A stretch of 64,000 nt of DNA from contig CM061238.1 in assembly GCA_030848705.1 (NCBI GenBank), positions 31,526,655 through 31,590,654 on the forward strand. Direction: 5' to 3'. The notes under the pieces were generated by a model. It searched no databases. It was not told where the DNA came from and saw only the letters and a list, made by a program, of their open reading frames with translations. Positions 20,794 through 32,953 of the stretch are shown here, in pieces (the stretch's first letter is position 1; each line of letters starts with the position of its first letter). Position numbers and translations under genes: made by a program. The stretch is from Heracleum sosnowskyi. Taxonomy: Eukaryota; Streptophyta; Magnoliopsida; Apiales; Apiaceae.

Positions 20794-23065
20794 ATGAGTG
20801 CACCAAAGACAACAGCTGGTATTAAAGTTCCCCCGTTTACTAGAGATGATTTCGGTTTGTGGAAGATGAAGATGCTGTTATTTATCAAGGCATCAAATCC
20901 GTTATACATTGGCATATTAGAGAACGGACCGTTTGTACCAATGAAACCAGTTAGTGAATCTACGAGCTCCTGATGGTAGCAGGATTCCTCAAGGCACCCA
21001 ACCTAAGGATATAACTGAGTATACAGATTCTGACAAAGAACTGATTCGATTGGATACAGGATTGATGTTGATATTGGCAGATTCCGCAGACAAGGAAATG
21101 AGCTATCAGTTGTTGAACTGCACAAGCGGGAAACATATGTGGGATACCATTAACTTGATAATGGAAGGAACTGAAGACGTGCAGGAAAACAGATTGGACA
21201 TCCTGACTTCTCAGTTCATGATGACGCTGCCCCATCATGTAGAACACAAGTCATCATCCATAAGGGAAAGAATTGACTTCACAAAAATGCCACTAGAGAT
21301 GATCTATGGCAAGTTGAAGACCTATGAGATGGAACAGGAACAGAGAGTGATAATCTACGGACAAGGGACAGTGGAGAACAAGCACAATGCACTTGTGAGA
21401 TCAGCAGCACTTGTAGTGGATGAACCAGCAACTTCTGATATTCAGGTTCAATCCTCTAGAGCTGGAAAGGAGGTGATTATAGAAGCTGAAATGGATTCTG
21501 TGAATCTGGGTGTTGATGAAAGTGATTACTACACCCTAGAAGAGCATGAGCAGATGGAAGACAAAACCATGGCGTACTTAGCTGCAAAGTTTAGTCATAT
21601 TCGTTTCAAGAGAAACCCTAAGTATAAGTTCAAGGGCTCAACCAACAGATTCCAGAAGAGCAATTATTCACCAGGGACTGGCTTTAAAGGAGGCTACAAG
21701 ACTGGCATGATTGATAGAAGCAAATCAAGATGCTACAATTGCAATGAGTTAGGGCATTTCGCCACTGAATGCCGGAAGCCTCGTCAAGCAAGAGACATGA
21801 AAGATGTCTATGGAAAGAAAGATTCTTATGAGGATTTGAAGAAGGAGAATGCCAAGCTTAAACAGCAACTGGAGGCATTTTATGGAAAGCAGAAAGGGAA
21901 AGCTTATATAGCAGAGGGAAAACACTGGGATGATACTGATTCGGATGAAGAGGAGGAATATGTAAATGTTGCTCTAATGGCTGACTCTTCAGAGGAATCA
22001 CTGCAATTATCTCAGGTACCTATCTTAACAACAATTGACATGTCTAATTCTGAGTACAAGAAAACTGTGCAAGATCTTAGTGTAGAATTGTTTAATGTAC
22101 ACACAAGCATGCTAGCATCAGAAATGGAAAATGCTATACTAGTTCTTAAGATTAAAAATCTAGAATCTAAAAATGAAGAACTAGAGCTTGTAGCTGTCAC
22201 ATTAGAAGATCTTAAGCAAAAGAATGCGTACTTAGAAAACAAGGTCAAGTGTAATGATGAGATAGAAACTATCCTCAGGAAGCAGATTTCAGATTTAGAT
22301 TTGAAACTGAATGCTTTTAAGAATTCCGCTCTAATTGCTAAGGAGATCATTGATACTCAGGCCATAGAGAATAAAACTGCTATAGGATTTGACTATAACA
22401 AGAAAGCTGGTAAGAAGATTGTGGAATTCCCTGTGACACCTTCAGTTGTCAAAAGGAATACTCCACATGTTCTTAAGAATGTTGATTGTCCAGTTTTTGT
22501 TAAGCCTTTTCCACCACTTTTTCATGAGGATGATCTTTTCATAAGACAAGAATTGCTTGAGGAGGATTTGTTGAAGGTTAAATAGGTAAAGACTAAGTTG
22601 CCTAAGAGATCAGTAAAAGCTGCATTACCTAAAACTGAAGTAGGTGACTTAGTTAGTATTGCTAAAAAGAACAGGAATGGGAAGAAGAAAGTTGTTAATC
22701 TGGAAATGGTTCCATATTCTCCCATTGTATCTAGGAAGTTGTGCACTATTTGTAATTCTGCTGGACACCTTACACATGCATGTAAACAGGTTAAAGTAGA
22801 AACTGCTAATACTTCTGAAATGCATAACATGTCTGACATGCCAGATCTTCATGAACCCTGTGGAAAGAAAGAGTGTTTGCTATGTAAGTACAACATCATG
22901 CATGCTTATTTTAAGTTGATGAATGATAATAGCAATAGCACTAGTAATGTTAAATCCACAGATACTATGAATGTCAAACAGGGTAAGACTAAGTTGAATG
23001 TTACTCCTGTTAAAGTATCTAAACCTTCAGGACCCAAACAACTTTGGGTACCAAAGTCCGCTTAA
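20794..23065 (+). pseudogene. Element C gag (frameshift, internal deletion, nonsense)
   Basis: The gag starts at ATG 20794, the same start as in B. Compared with B there are three lesions. A single extra base near 20962 shifts the frame after ~56 codons. An in-frame loss of ~41 codons near 21215 removes capsid sequence. A TAG at 22583-22585 replaces a glutamate codon. Remaining domains are the CCHC knuckle CYNCNELGHFATEC near 21734, the coiled coil, the acidic DTDSDEEEE stretch, and the second knuckle CTICNSAGHLTHAC near 22744. The gag ends KQLWVPKSA then TAA. The product would form the capsid; this copy cannot. The pol frame starts 9 bases later in another register. Confidence 0.92.
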
Positions 23066-23076
23066 TCAATCTGTGA

Positions 23077-26000
23077 TTGCAGGGTAAGGTTAAAAGCTCA
23101 AAGGTCGTGTGGATTCTGGATAGTGGCTGTTCTAGACACATGACAGGTGAAGAGTCCCTGCTTACAGAGGTGGTTAAGAAGACCGGCCCTATTGTAACCT
23201 TTGGAGATGACAGCAAAGGATTCACTATGGGATATGGTAAATTGAAAATTGGGAATGTCATCATTGAACACATCTCTCTTGTTGAAGGATTAATGCACAA
23301 TCTTCTAAGTATCAGTCAATTCTGTGATAAAGGCTACAATGTAGATTTCAGAAAAGACAAATGCTTGATCACAAACAGGAAGGATGAGAAGCTTGCTCTA
23401 CTGGGAGTAAGAAAAGGAAATTTGTTTATAGCTGACTTAAGTTCTACCAGTGAAGGAGAAGTTACATGTTTCTACAGTAAGGCATCTTCAGAACAAAGTT
23501 GGTTATGGCACAAGAAGCTCTCACACTTGAACTTCAAAACTATGAACTCTTTGGTAAAGAGAGAGTTAGTGAGAGGGTTGCCCCTGATGGAATTCAATCA
23601 GGAGGGACTATGTGAAGCATGTGAAAAGGGGAAGTCGAAGAAAGAATCACATGGAAGCAAAGGAATGACAAGCATTGCTGAACCATTACAACTGATTCAT
23701 ATGGATTTATTTGGTCAAGTCAATGTTATGTCACTTTCAAGAAAAAGATATGCATTGGTGATGGTGGATGACTACTCCAAGTACACGTGGGTGTTGTTCA
23801 TACAATCAAAGGATGAAGCAACACAACTAATCATTGATCACATTAAGAAGATAGAAGTGGAAGCTAAGCTACCTGTGCGGACAATCAGATCAGACAATGG
23901 AACTGAATTCAAGAATGCAGTTCTTAATGATTTCTGCTCAGAGAAAGGAATATCAAGACAGTTTTCAGCACCAAGAACTCCTCAACAGAATGGAGTAGTG
24001 GAAAGGAAGAACATGACCTTGGTTGAAGCAGCAAGGACCATGTTGAGTGAATCAAAACTTCCCACTTACTTTTGGGCTGAAGCAGTGAATACAGCTTGCT
24101 ACACTCAGAATCGTACCCTGATTAACAAAGATCATGAAAAGACTCCGTATGAGTTAATGGCCAACTAGAAACCAACACTGAAGTACTTTCATGTGTTTGG
24201 TGCAAAGTGCTTTGTACTTAAAGATGGAGAACATCTTGGCAAGTTTGATGCCAAAGCATATGAAGGCATTTTTCTGGGCTATTCTCTGGAATCTAAGGCT
24301 TTCAGGGTATATGTGATTGAAGATAAGAAGGTGTTGGAAAGCTTAAATGTAACATTTGACGACACCAAAAGACCAGGCCTGCAAACAAGAGAGAACTCTG
24401 AATCCTTGGTATTTGAAAATCTATCAGGAGATCTCTCTGACAATGAAGAAGAACATGAAGTTGTTACAGTCATTAATAATAATCATAATGATAATGATTC
24501 TGGACAAAGTGGTGACCAAAGTGGAGATCCTCAAAATTCTACAGGATCCACTAGTCAGTCTACAGAATCATCAGATCAAACCGTCAACAACTCAGGGGGA
24601 GCAGGAGAAGGATCAACTAGTCACACTCCACAACATCTAGAACAAGGAGAATCATCAAGATCGCATCTGCCAAGACAAAGGGTATGGAATAGAGATCATC
24701 CCTTTCACTTGATCATTGGTGATCCGGACACAGGAGTGAGAACTAGGAGAACATCACAAAATGAATGTCACTATTCTGGGTTTCTTTCAGAAACAGAACC
24801 TAAGAAAGTTGAAGATGCTCTAGATGATCCAGATTGGGTGATTGCTATGCAAGAGGAACTCAATCAGTTTGAAAGGCAGAAAGTTTGGAAGCTGGTACCC
24901 AGGCCTAAGGGAAAATCTGTTATTGGAACAAGATGGGTATTCAGAAATAAGTTGGACGAAGATGGCATTGTAACGAGAAACAAAGCCAGACTGGTTGCTA
25001 AAGGTTACTCTCAAGAAGAGGGTATAGATTATGATGAAACCTATGCACCAGTAGCAAGACTTGAGGCCATCAGAATGTTTCTGGCATTCGCAGCACATTC
25101 CAATTACAAGGTATATCAAATGGATGTGAAGAGTGCTTTTCTGAACGGGGAGTTAGAAGAAGAAGTGTATGTGGAACAACCTCCAGGTTTTGAGGATTCA
25201 AAACTGGCAGACTTTGTGTACTTTCTATTCAAAGCTCTCTATGGACTCAAACAAGCTCCAAGGACATGGTATGACACTCTCTCTGAATTCTTACTTGAAA
25301 ATGATTTTACAAGAGGTGTTGTAGACAAAACTCTCTTTGTCAAAAAGCATAAAAATGATTTGATATTGGTGCAAGTATATGTTGATGACATAATATTTGG
25401 TTCTACTAATGACGATCTATGCAAGAGATTTGCAAAGTTAATGCAGAGTCGTTATGAAATGAGTATGATGGGTGAATTGTCATTCTTCCTTGGACTGCAA
25501 GTATACCAAAGACAAGATGGTATATTCATTTGTCAGTCCAAGTACATCAAAGATCTTCTTAAGAAATATCAAATGGAAGACTCATCTACAGCAAAGACTC
25601 CTATGCCAACTACCACTAAGCTTGATAAGGATGAAACTGGTAAGAAGGTTGACATCACAGGCTACAGAGGTATGATAGGCTCATTACTTTATCTCACTGC
25701 AAGTAGACCAGATATAATGTTTGCAACATGCTTGTGTGCTAGCTAGGTTTCAGTCTGATCCTAAAGAATCTCATATAATAGCTGTTAAGCGAATATTTAG
25801 ATATCTTAAGGGGACCCCAAATCTTGGAATTTGGTACCCTAAAGATACAGGATTTGATCTTATTGGATACACAGACTCTGATTTTGCAGGTTGTAAGATT
25901 GATCGGAAGAGTACTTCAGGAAACTGTCAGTTTCTTGGAAGAAGGTTAGTTTCCTGGTATAGCAAGAAGCAGCATTCAGTGTCCACATCAACAGCTGAGG

Positions 26001-26329
26001 CTGAATACATTGTTGCTGGTAGCTGCTGTGCTCAGATCTTGTGGATGAGAAACCAACTCCGTGACTATGGGCTTTTGTTGACAAAGATTCCAATATTTTG
26101 CGACAACACAAGTGCCATAGCAATCTCAAACAACCCAGTGCAACACTCGAGGACGAAGCACATCGACATCAGGTATCATTTTATCCGAGAGCATGTCATG
26201 AATGGAACTGTGGAGTTACATTTTGTACCCACAGAGGATCAAATTGCAGACATCTTTACTAAACCGCTTGATGAATCCACTTTTTCTAAGCTGGTTGGTG
26301 AACTTGGGATGTTAAATCTTTCTAATTGA
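23077..26329 (+). pseudogene. Element C pol: protease, integrase, RT, RNase H (broken)
   Basis: There is no ATG; the open frame begins after the TGA at 23074. The protease has LDSGCSRHMTG, with Asp near residue 15. The integrase zinc domain has WHKKLSH and CEACEKGK. The DD35E core has Asp in HMDLFG (~210), Asp in RSDNGTEF (~273) and Glu in GVVERKN (~309). The RT has QMDVKSAFLNG and YVDDIIFG, with Asp codons near 25384. The RNase H has YTDSDFAG, STAEAEY and ADIFTKPL. Lesions: a TAG at 24166-24168 in the integrase C-terminal part, and a 4-base duplication (gctagctagg) near 25742 that shifts the frame before RNase H. The product would be processed inside virus-like particles. Gag and pol lie in different frames, so a shift, re-initiation or splicing would have been needed. 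Confidence 0.93.
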
Positions 26330-27796
26330 TTTTGATTAGAAGTCAGTAACTGCAGATAGTCCTAGTGAATACATGAGTTTAAGAATTTCCATATCCTTAG
26401 GACTCGTGAATTTATTTTCTGGAGCAATTCTCGTAGTTAGGATTATTGTACTAATTTTATGTCATAATTATGGATGATATATCTTCTGGCATTTAATTGG
26501 TTATTAATTCTAAAAATTATTTAGGTGCTAATATTTGTTCTAAATATTTAAGCATCTATTTAATTTGAATTAATTTACTTTGTTTTTAACATTGTAGATT
26601 AATGCAGCATAATTTATTGGATTTTAATTGATTAATATCATTTAATGATATTTAGTTGATTTTATTCTAAGAAAATTGTGAATTTTCTGTTAACAATTGA
26701 TTTTGGTAAATTTGAAAAGATTTATTCAAAGTAAAACTTGACAGAAAATTAAAAGTTTTGAATTTTAAAACATGAACAGGTTTTAGAATTTAAACAGAAG
26801 CAAAAACCATCGAATTTAGAAAATTCGATAGTTTTTCTAAGTACTAAATAAAAACCATCGAACCTAAATTCGATAGTTTTTAAATAGGAAAGGAAAAACC
26901 ATCGAAAACACATTTCGATAGTTTTTGAGAATAACTTCAAAATATATCGAAGGAATTTATCTAATTCAATATTTAAATTCTCGATAGATTTTGAAAATCA
27001 AGTGAAAAATATCGAAGAAGATTTAATTCTTTTTATAATTCAAATCTTCGATAGTTTTTCATAAAATGGTTCGATAGTTTTTGTTCTATACAAGCAAAAA
27101 ACCCTCGATGGTTTTTACAGAAAGTCTGTTTGCATTCTATCCTTCAAATCTTCGATAGTTTTTCAAAAACTATCTAATGGAAATAGACCTTCTTGCCCCT
27201 CTGATAAAACCATCGACAGTTCTTTTAAAAAATATCGAACACTGTATTGACTAAAATACCCCTATAGATTGGTCAGTATAAATGTGGCCCCTTGGACGTT
27301 TTTCACTCTAATTTTGTTTTCCAGATCTAAGGATACACACATATACTTACATATTTTACACAGCCAAGAACAAAGACAGAACTCGATAGTTTTGAACCTT
27401 GTTACTGATTATTTACCTTCACCAATTCACTTTTACAACAGTCACTTCATTTTAACCGTGAAATCACTGTGTACTTGTGTCCTGTTGAGTTGTTAATTGG
27501 TTTCCAGAGTAAACCATCGAGAGAGATAGAAACAATTGAACTTTACATACTTTGATAATTCAAAACCAATTTGGTACTCTATTGATTTATCAAAAGAGTT
27601 CTTAAGGTTTAATTTAAATTGGATTTATCGATTTATATTAAGAGTTCCTAGTCAAGAAATTTGTTTTTGGTTAAAGTGTTAAGATCGAATAAAAAGGGTA
27701 TTTTTGTTAAGTTTGATTAATTAGTGATAATTAATTAAATTTAAGTGGAAATTTAGTTTTGGTTTAAAAATTAATTTTCTGGAAATTTGAAACATA
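26330..27796 (+). other. Element C pol-to-ORF spacer with hairpin-motif array
   Basis: Non-coding. From about 26800 to 27240 it holds a dense series of ttcgatagttttt and its complement aaaaaccatcgaa in alternating order, giving consecutive potential hairpins. Examples are at 26803-26838 and 26852-26882. Further single copies lie near 27385 and 27512. The same motif is in the LTR. A typical gene promoter cannot be pointed to, though a subgenomic promoter for the downstream ORF could lie here. Confidence 0.75.
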
Positions 27797-30700
27797 ATGG
27801 CTGGAGAATTTATCGTAACCAAAACTAATCATGTCTCGTTTCAGAACTTGCAATCCATAACGAACTTACAGTTTCGTGCATGGGCAGAGTTTCTGAACAC
27901 ACGTTCATTAGTGGCATATTCTTTGAGTACTCCCGTGGTCCTTTGTATTGATCAATTGACTACGTTGTACACAACCACCACGGATTCGAGTGAGAATAAT
28001 ATAAGGTCCTTCAGTTTTGTTGTGCCAGGGGGCAGAACAATAAGGGTGACGGAACATGACTTTAACAGAATACTTCGTTTTCCAACAGAAAACCATGTTC
28101 CGGATCCCACGACTGAGGAAATACATGCTTTCTTCACTCTCATTAGAAGTCAACAACCTAACTTCTTTGTGGGAGAGTTCCTTAAGCATTACTTGCCAAA
28201 GCCATGGAAATTTTTCTTTCATAACCTAATCCATGTTTTTACTGCCAAGCTTACAAATCTGCATGGTATTCCCTTATTCCTTCAAAAGATAGGGTTTGCC
28301 ATTGCTCACAATAGGCATATTAACATAGGACGGCTACTGATTGATCAAGTCATTCTGTGCATGGGACCACTGGATGAAAGAACAGGCATAGATGAAGATG
28401 TGCTATGTTTCTATCCTAGGTTCCTACAGCTAATTCTCAATGATATCTTAACAGATGATGAGCGTGAGACATTCTCCGAAGAGGAGACCATGGAGTGCAT
28501 GAGAATGAAGAGCAATGCAATAACCGCTCTCATTAGGAAGAACAACTATCTTCCAGGGGTACCCACTGTTCTCACAGACTATCTAAGAACGGTGCCATTA
28601 CCACTTCTACCCCCAGGGGAACAGGTAAATGAAGGTAACATTCCTGAACCTGAACTGGCTCCTGAGCCACAACCAATGGATGTCGATCCAGAGCCCTTAG
28701 TGGCCATTCCTGACCAGGAGGTTGCAAACCCACAACCTCTAACCACGGCCGAAGAGCCTTTGGTAGAGCCAAATGAAACAATGAACGAACCTCCTTCCCC
28801 TCCTATACCCAGTAAACAAACATCCTTGAGTGTAGAGGGAGATAGTGCCAAAGCAGCACCACATAAGGAGATACACCCTTCAACAACAGCTCTGCCTTCC
28901 TCTAAAAGGAGACGAACAGAAACCGAGGCAACTGTTGATACTTCATTTCTCTCATCCAAAGAACCCTTCACAGATTTTTCTGACTTTGATTGGGCAATGC
29001 TCACAAAAGCTATATCTGAACCAATAGCTGAATCAAGTAAGGAAGAATTGACGGAAGCAACTGGTGTTCCGACCATATTACGGTCAGGTTCACTGGTTGA
29101 AGGTTCTAAGAACCAAGAGTCTTCACAGACGTCGAGAGAAGGCTCTGACCTAAATGTAAAATCTAAAGGGTCATTGCCTAGCTCCCCAGATGGAACATAT
29201 CTGGTTCCTGCGGGTAAAGGGTCTGACGTAGGTGCAGATCGGCAACTCGGTGACGATGAATCAATTAACATTGAGGAGTCAACTGAGGTAAAGTCTTCAC
29301 AGACTATTGGGGAAGGTTCAGGATCTCTGCTGTTAATAGAGCCTGTTTCTAACCCCCTAGAGATTCAAACTGTAGATCCTTCAAAGGATACATCATCCAC
29401 GGATGATCAGCAACTTGGTTTATCCAAGGACGGGGACTTGCGAAGCCCCATTGCACCACCGGTGACCTCCTTAAGGATGGCTACGGTGTTTTCTTCTGCA
29501 GGTACAATCAGCACAAAGGGATTGAGTGAAACACAAACACTTACACCTGGCCTGAGTGGGAAAGGTAAAATGATTCAAACACCGACAGAAACGTTGAGTG
29601 TACACCCAGAGCCAATGTGAGGAGTGACACCCTAACCCTTCCAAATATTGATGATTTGCTGTTACCGACAGAAAGAGAGTTACAAGTTCAATCTACCCTC
29701 AAGGAGATGACAGTTCGTGACAAAGAAGGAAATCCACTATTCAAGGTTCCACTGCGACCTTCCTTTGACCAAGGGATCTCCTCTAGTCAAGGCAATGCTT
29801 CTTTAAAGACTATTCAAGAAAAGGTTGACTTGGCTGCAGCTGATTCCAGAAGAACATTCAGGGTCATTGGCAGTGCATCTGGCACTATAACAGGTACGAA
29901 GCAAGCAGTGGACTCCTTAAAGAAGGAAGCATTGGAGGAACTGATCGAGTTGAGGACGGACGTCAAGGAACTTAAAGATGGATTCATGAATGAAGTAACT
30001 GCTTTGTCACAAGGACATGAAGCTTTGAGAGAGGACGTTCTGGTTATCCGGGATGGTTAAGCGCGGGTAAAAGATGCAATGAATACACTTTCAAGAGTGG
30101 AGTCTAAGCTGAACAAGAGGCTGGATCATATGGAAAAGACTACCAACTCAAGATTGGATGACATTGACCTGTCGCTAGCTTCTATGAATGAGATGAATAA
30201 GCAGATTATGGATTTCTTGGACAACCAAAGTGACGGAGTACAGTCTATCTGGAGTATGCTGAAGAACCAACAATCTGGACAACCTGGTCCTTCAAATCAG
30301 CAACCTGATCCTTCTACTACCTTTTATGCTGAGGATGCTTTCGTCGAGGATTCCTCAACTAAGGGGGAGAAAGTTGGAGAAGGGGAGAAAGAGAAGACTA
30401 AGGATGGATGGTGAGTTTGGGAAACGGTTGAAGCTATTCCAATCAGACAGTACTGGATAGAAGAACTTGTAGAAGAAGAAGAGAAGAGTGAAGAGGAATT
30501 TGAAGTCATGCAAGAGCAACCAATTCAGGAGGAGCATGAGCCATATTATCCAGAGCCCGTTGAACATCCAATCTGGGAGGATATTATGGAAGAAGAAGCA
30601 AATTCTCTATCACCAGAAGAAGAAGCTGCCTTGGAAGCGATAAGAGCTCAGAGAGCTGCAGTAGATGCCAGACAAGCTGAGAAAGAGAAACAACAAGCAA

Positions 30701-31601
30701 TTCTAAGGAGTGAAAAACTGAAGAGATTCAAGGTGTATAATGAAGTGAGGAGGAAGAAGATGATAGATCTGGCAAAGAAAGAAGGTAATGAATGGGAAAT
30801 GGCTTATAAAACCTTTTGCGGAGTTTAAGACGGATTAGAAGTCAACGACAATGCTGAGGTGGAAGTTATCATTCAGGACATCAGAAGTGCCAATCTTGAA
30901 GATCAAACTTACTTCACAGCACTGAGAAACTCTATGATCTTTCTTAAAGCAGGGGTTAAAGCAAATGGTGCCTGGAGCTTATTAATCAATTTTCTGGAGA
31001 AAGGTACATTTGTGATTTCCACTAAGTTTTTAGAACAGAGGACATACACAGAATTGCAGGTTATTCTCATCAAGATTCAAAGGACGACAAGGCTAAATGA
31101 ACTGCTCCGTGAGCATGTTAAAGAGATCTTGATGAAAGTTGGTCCAGAGATTACTGAAGATCCTCCAATGGTTAGATTCATGGCGAATGACTTGTTCAGA
31201 ATCTGCTATATGGCTGAGGACAAACTGAGAGACTACCCAAGCAACTATCTAATCTCAGTTGAGAAGTATCTTAGATCCACTGGATTCTCATCAACGGAGA
31301 AGGACAAAGCAGCAGACACTCTACGAAGATTTCTAATGGAGAATGTTCCTTACTATAGGAAGAGAGTGGAAAGAGGATTGGAAGTGCATCCCAGACTACC
31401 AAACATGCCAAAGCTAAACAAGAAAGATGTTAACATTGCATGGTTGTGGGCTGGAGTGGGATAAGAGGTTGAGTACATTGGAAGACACATTCAAGGAGCA
31501 ATCCTTAAACCTGGAGAACCACTGCACTATCCTTCCGTGATTGATTATCAGACTGCTAACTCCAATCCTGTGATAGAAGAAGGTGAGATTGAGATGGACT
31601 G
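27797..31601 (+). pseudogene. Element C post-pol ORF (SIRE env-like position), broken
   Basis: The first part, 27797-29620 (607 codons, ATG start), is intact. Residues 1-280 form a globular region with FRAWAEFLNTRSLV and FVVPGGRTIRVTEHDFNRIL, a pattern I recall from post-pol proteins of other plant SIRE-type elements. Residues ~280-600 are rich in Pro, Ser, Thr and Glu. After a one-step frame change near 29617 the frame continues with TAA at 30058, TGA at 30412, TAA at 30826 and TAA at 31462, ending at TGA 31599-31601. This later part holds coiled coils (near 30080-30240 and 30600-30760) and a helical C-terminal region. SIRE1-type elements carry an env-like ORF here. I see no signal peptide or clear membrane segment, so envelope function is not supported. 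The role is unknown. Confidence 0.85.
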
Positions 31602-31836
31602 AAAAATGAAGCAAAGAACAAAAGAACTATCAGCTCAGACTAGAGGAGCAACTTCATTGTATAAAGTTTAATTGTTTTTTGATTTATGAAATCTGGAAAT
31701 GTATATATATCTGATCCAGAATGCATTTAATATTATTACGCTGTCTTACTTTAATTAGTTTAATGTTTCCTTAGTTAGTTGAGTTATCCTCGAAGTATTT
31801 GCTTGTCAAACTCTATCCAATCAAATAGGGGGAGAT
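31602..31836 (+). promoter_or_regulatory. Element C 3' untranslated stretch and polypurine tract
   Basis: A short non-coding stretch ends in ataggggggagat (31826-31836), directly before the 3' LTR start at 31837. The tract is the plus-strand primer. Confidence 0.85.
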
Positions 31837-32953
31837 TGTAAAGCATAATGTAACATAAGATGTAAAAGAGATAACTACAACTCAACAAAGGACAAGACAG
31901 ACAATAATATTAACAGAAGCACAGGAATCCAGAATCAAAGAAGAAAAGGTAAACTCAAAAAATCAAAATACGTTATGTATTCTTGAAGTCCGTAAACAGG
32001 TCACGGAAAGAAGTTCATGAAAATGTTCAAGCCTCAGTGACAGCAAAAGAAACAAGACTTTCAAGACGACAGAAGTATGTGAATGATTTAGGGTTAAGTA
32101 CCACGGGATTCCAGTGATTTAATCGAAGCAACCAGAACGACAAAGGACTTATCAGCAGCATTGAATTGAAGACATAAAAGAAGAATTGATCAAGTGTTAT
32201 TCATCTGTGAACCAGACCAGTTGCACTAGGTGACGGCACTAAAAAGATCAAGTTGTTTTATCGTCTCAGAAGAAATTGATACAGTCTAAAACTAGACACC
32301 CTGGAACTCAAAAGGATTTTCAAATGATTAAGTACAAAAGCAAAGGTTCGATGGTTTTTCATAAATGAAAACCATCGAATATGGTTAAGGAAATTCTTTA
32401 AGAAAACCATAATTAAGTATTTGTCATTCGATAGTTTTATAATAAAACTATCGAATGGAAAATACTTTTAATCCATTCGATGGTTTTTGAATTTGGGGAG
32501 CAGGTGGAAAGTTACTTTGTTGATTGGTTGATGAAGATCCAACGACCAAGAATAAACCAATTCTTTTGGTTCGATGGTTTTTCTAAAAAACAAGTCTACA
32601 ATTACAACAGAGGAAGAGTGTCTTCTTCAGTCGAGGTTATTTCACAGTAGCAATTACTAAGAGAGAGTTTGAGCCAGAGAGATTACTGAAGAAATTAATA
32701 TTGCTCAGAACTTGATCATTGTATTGATTGTGTATAACCTAGAACTCATTGAAGCTAATATACGGATTAGAAATTGTAGCACCCCTCGAGGTTTATATTT
32801 ATAAAAAGATATATTCCCCGACTCTTGGTTTGATTTGGTGTGTTTGATTTCGTTATAGAACTGAATGATTAATCCGCGAACGAAATTGAATTATTTGTGA
32901 GCATCGTATTCAACCCCCCCCCCCCCCCCTTCTACGATACTTTGGACCTAACA
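31837..32953 (+). repeat. Element C 3' LTR (1117 bp)
   Basis: It matches 19524-20633 closely. Differences include gatccaacgacc against gatctaacggcc, and a longer C run near 32915. The right flank is ggtat, while the left flank of the element is tgtta. There is no 5-bp duplication. Confidence 0.93.

Larger units (their letters stand above)
19524..32953 (+). mobile_element. Element C: SIRE/Maximus-type copia element with post-pol ORF (13.4 kb)
   Basis: The order is 5' LTR, tRNA-Met primer binding site, gag, protease-integrase-RT-RNase H, spacer with hairpin motifs, a long extra ORF, polypurine tract and 3' LTR. The order of pol domains fixes copia. The large gag with two zinc knuckles, the WILDSGCSRHMTG protease and the post-pol ORF fit SIRE/Maximus. 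LTRs differ by roughly ten substitutions plus small indels in 1.1 kb by eye. Every coding region is broken, so this copy is not autonomous. It lies in the 3' LTR of E, in the same orientation. Confidence 0.93.

Noticed and set aside
28579..29271. 230-codon minus-strand frame inside the post-pol ORF of C
   Set aside because: It is antisense to a clear plus-strand frame, with composition mirroring it; no independent support.
27797..31601. Calling the C post-pol ORF a true envelope gene
   Set aside because: No signal peptide, clear membrane segment or cleavage site is visible; only the position matches env-like ORFs.
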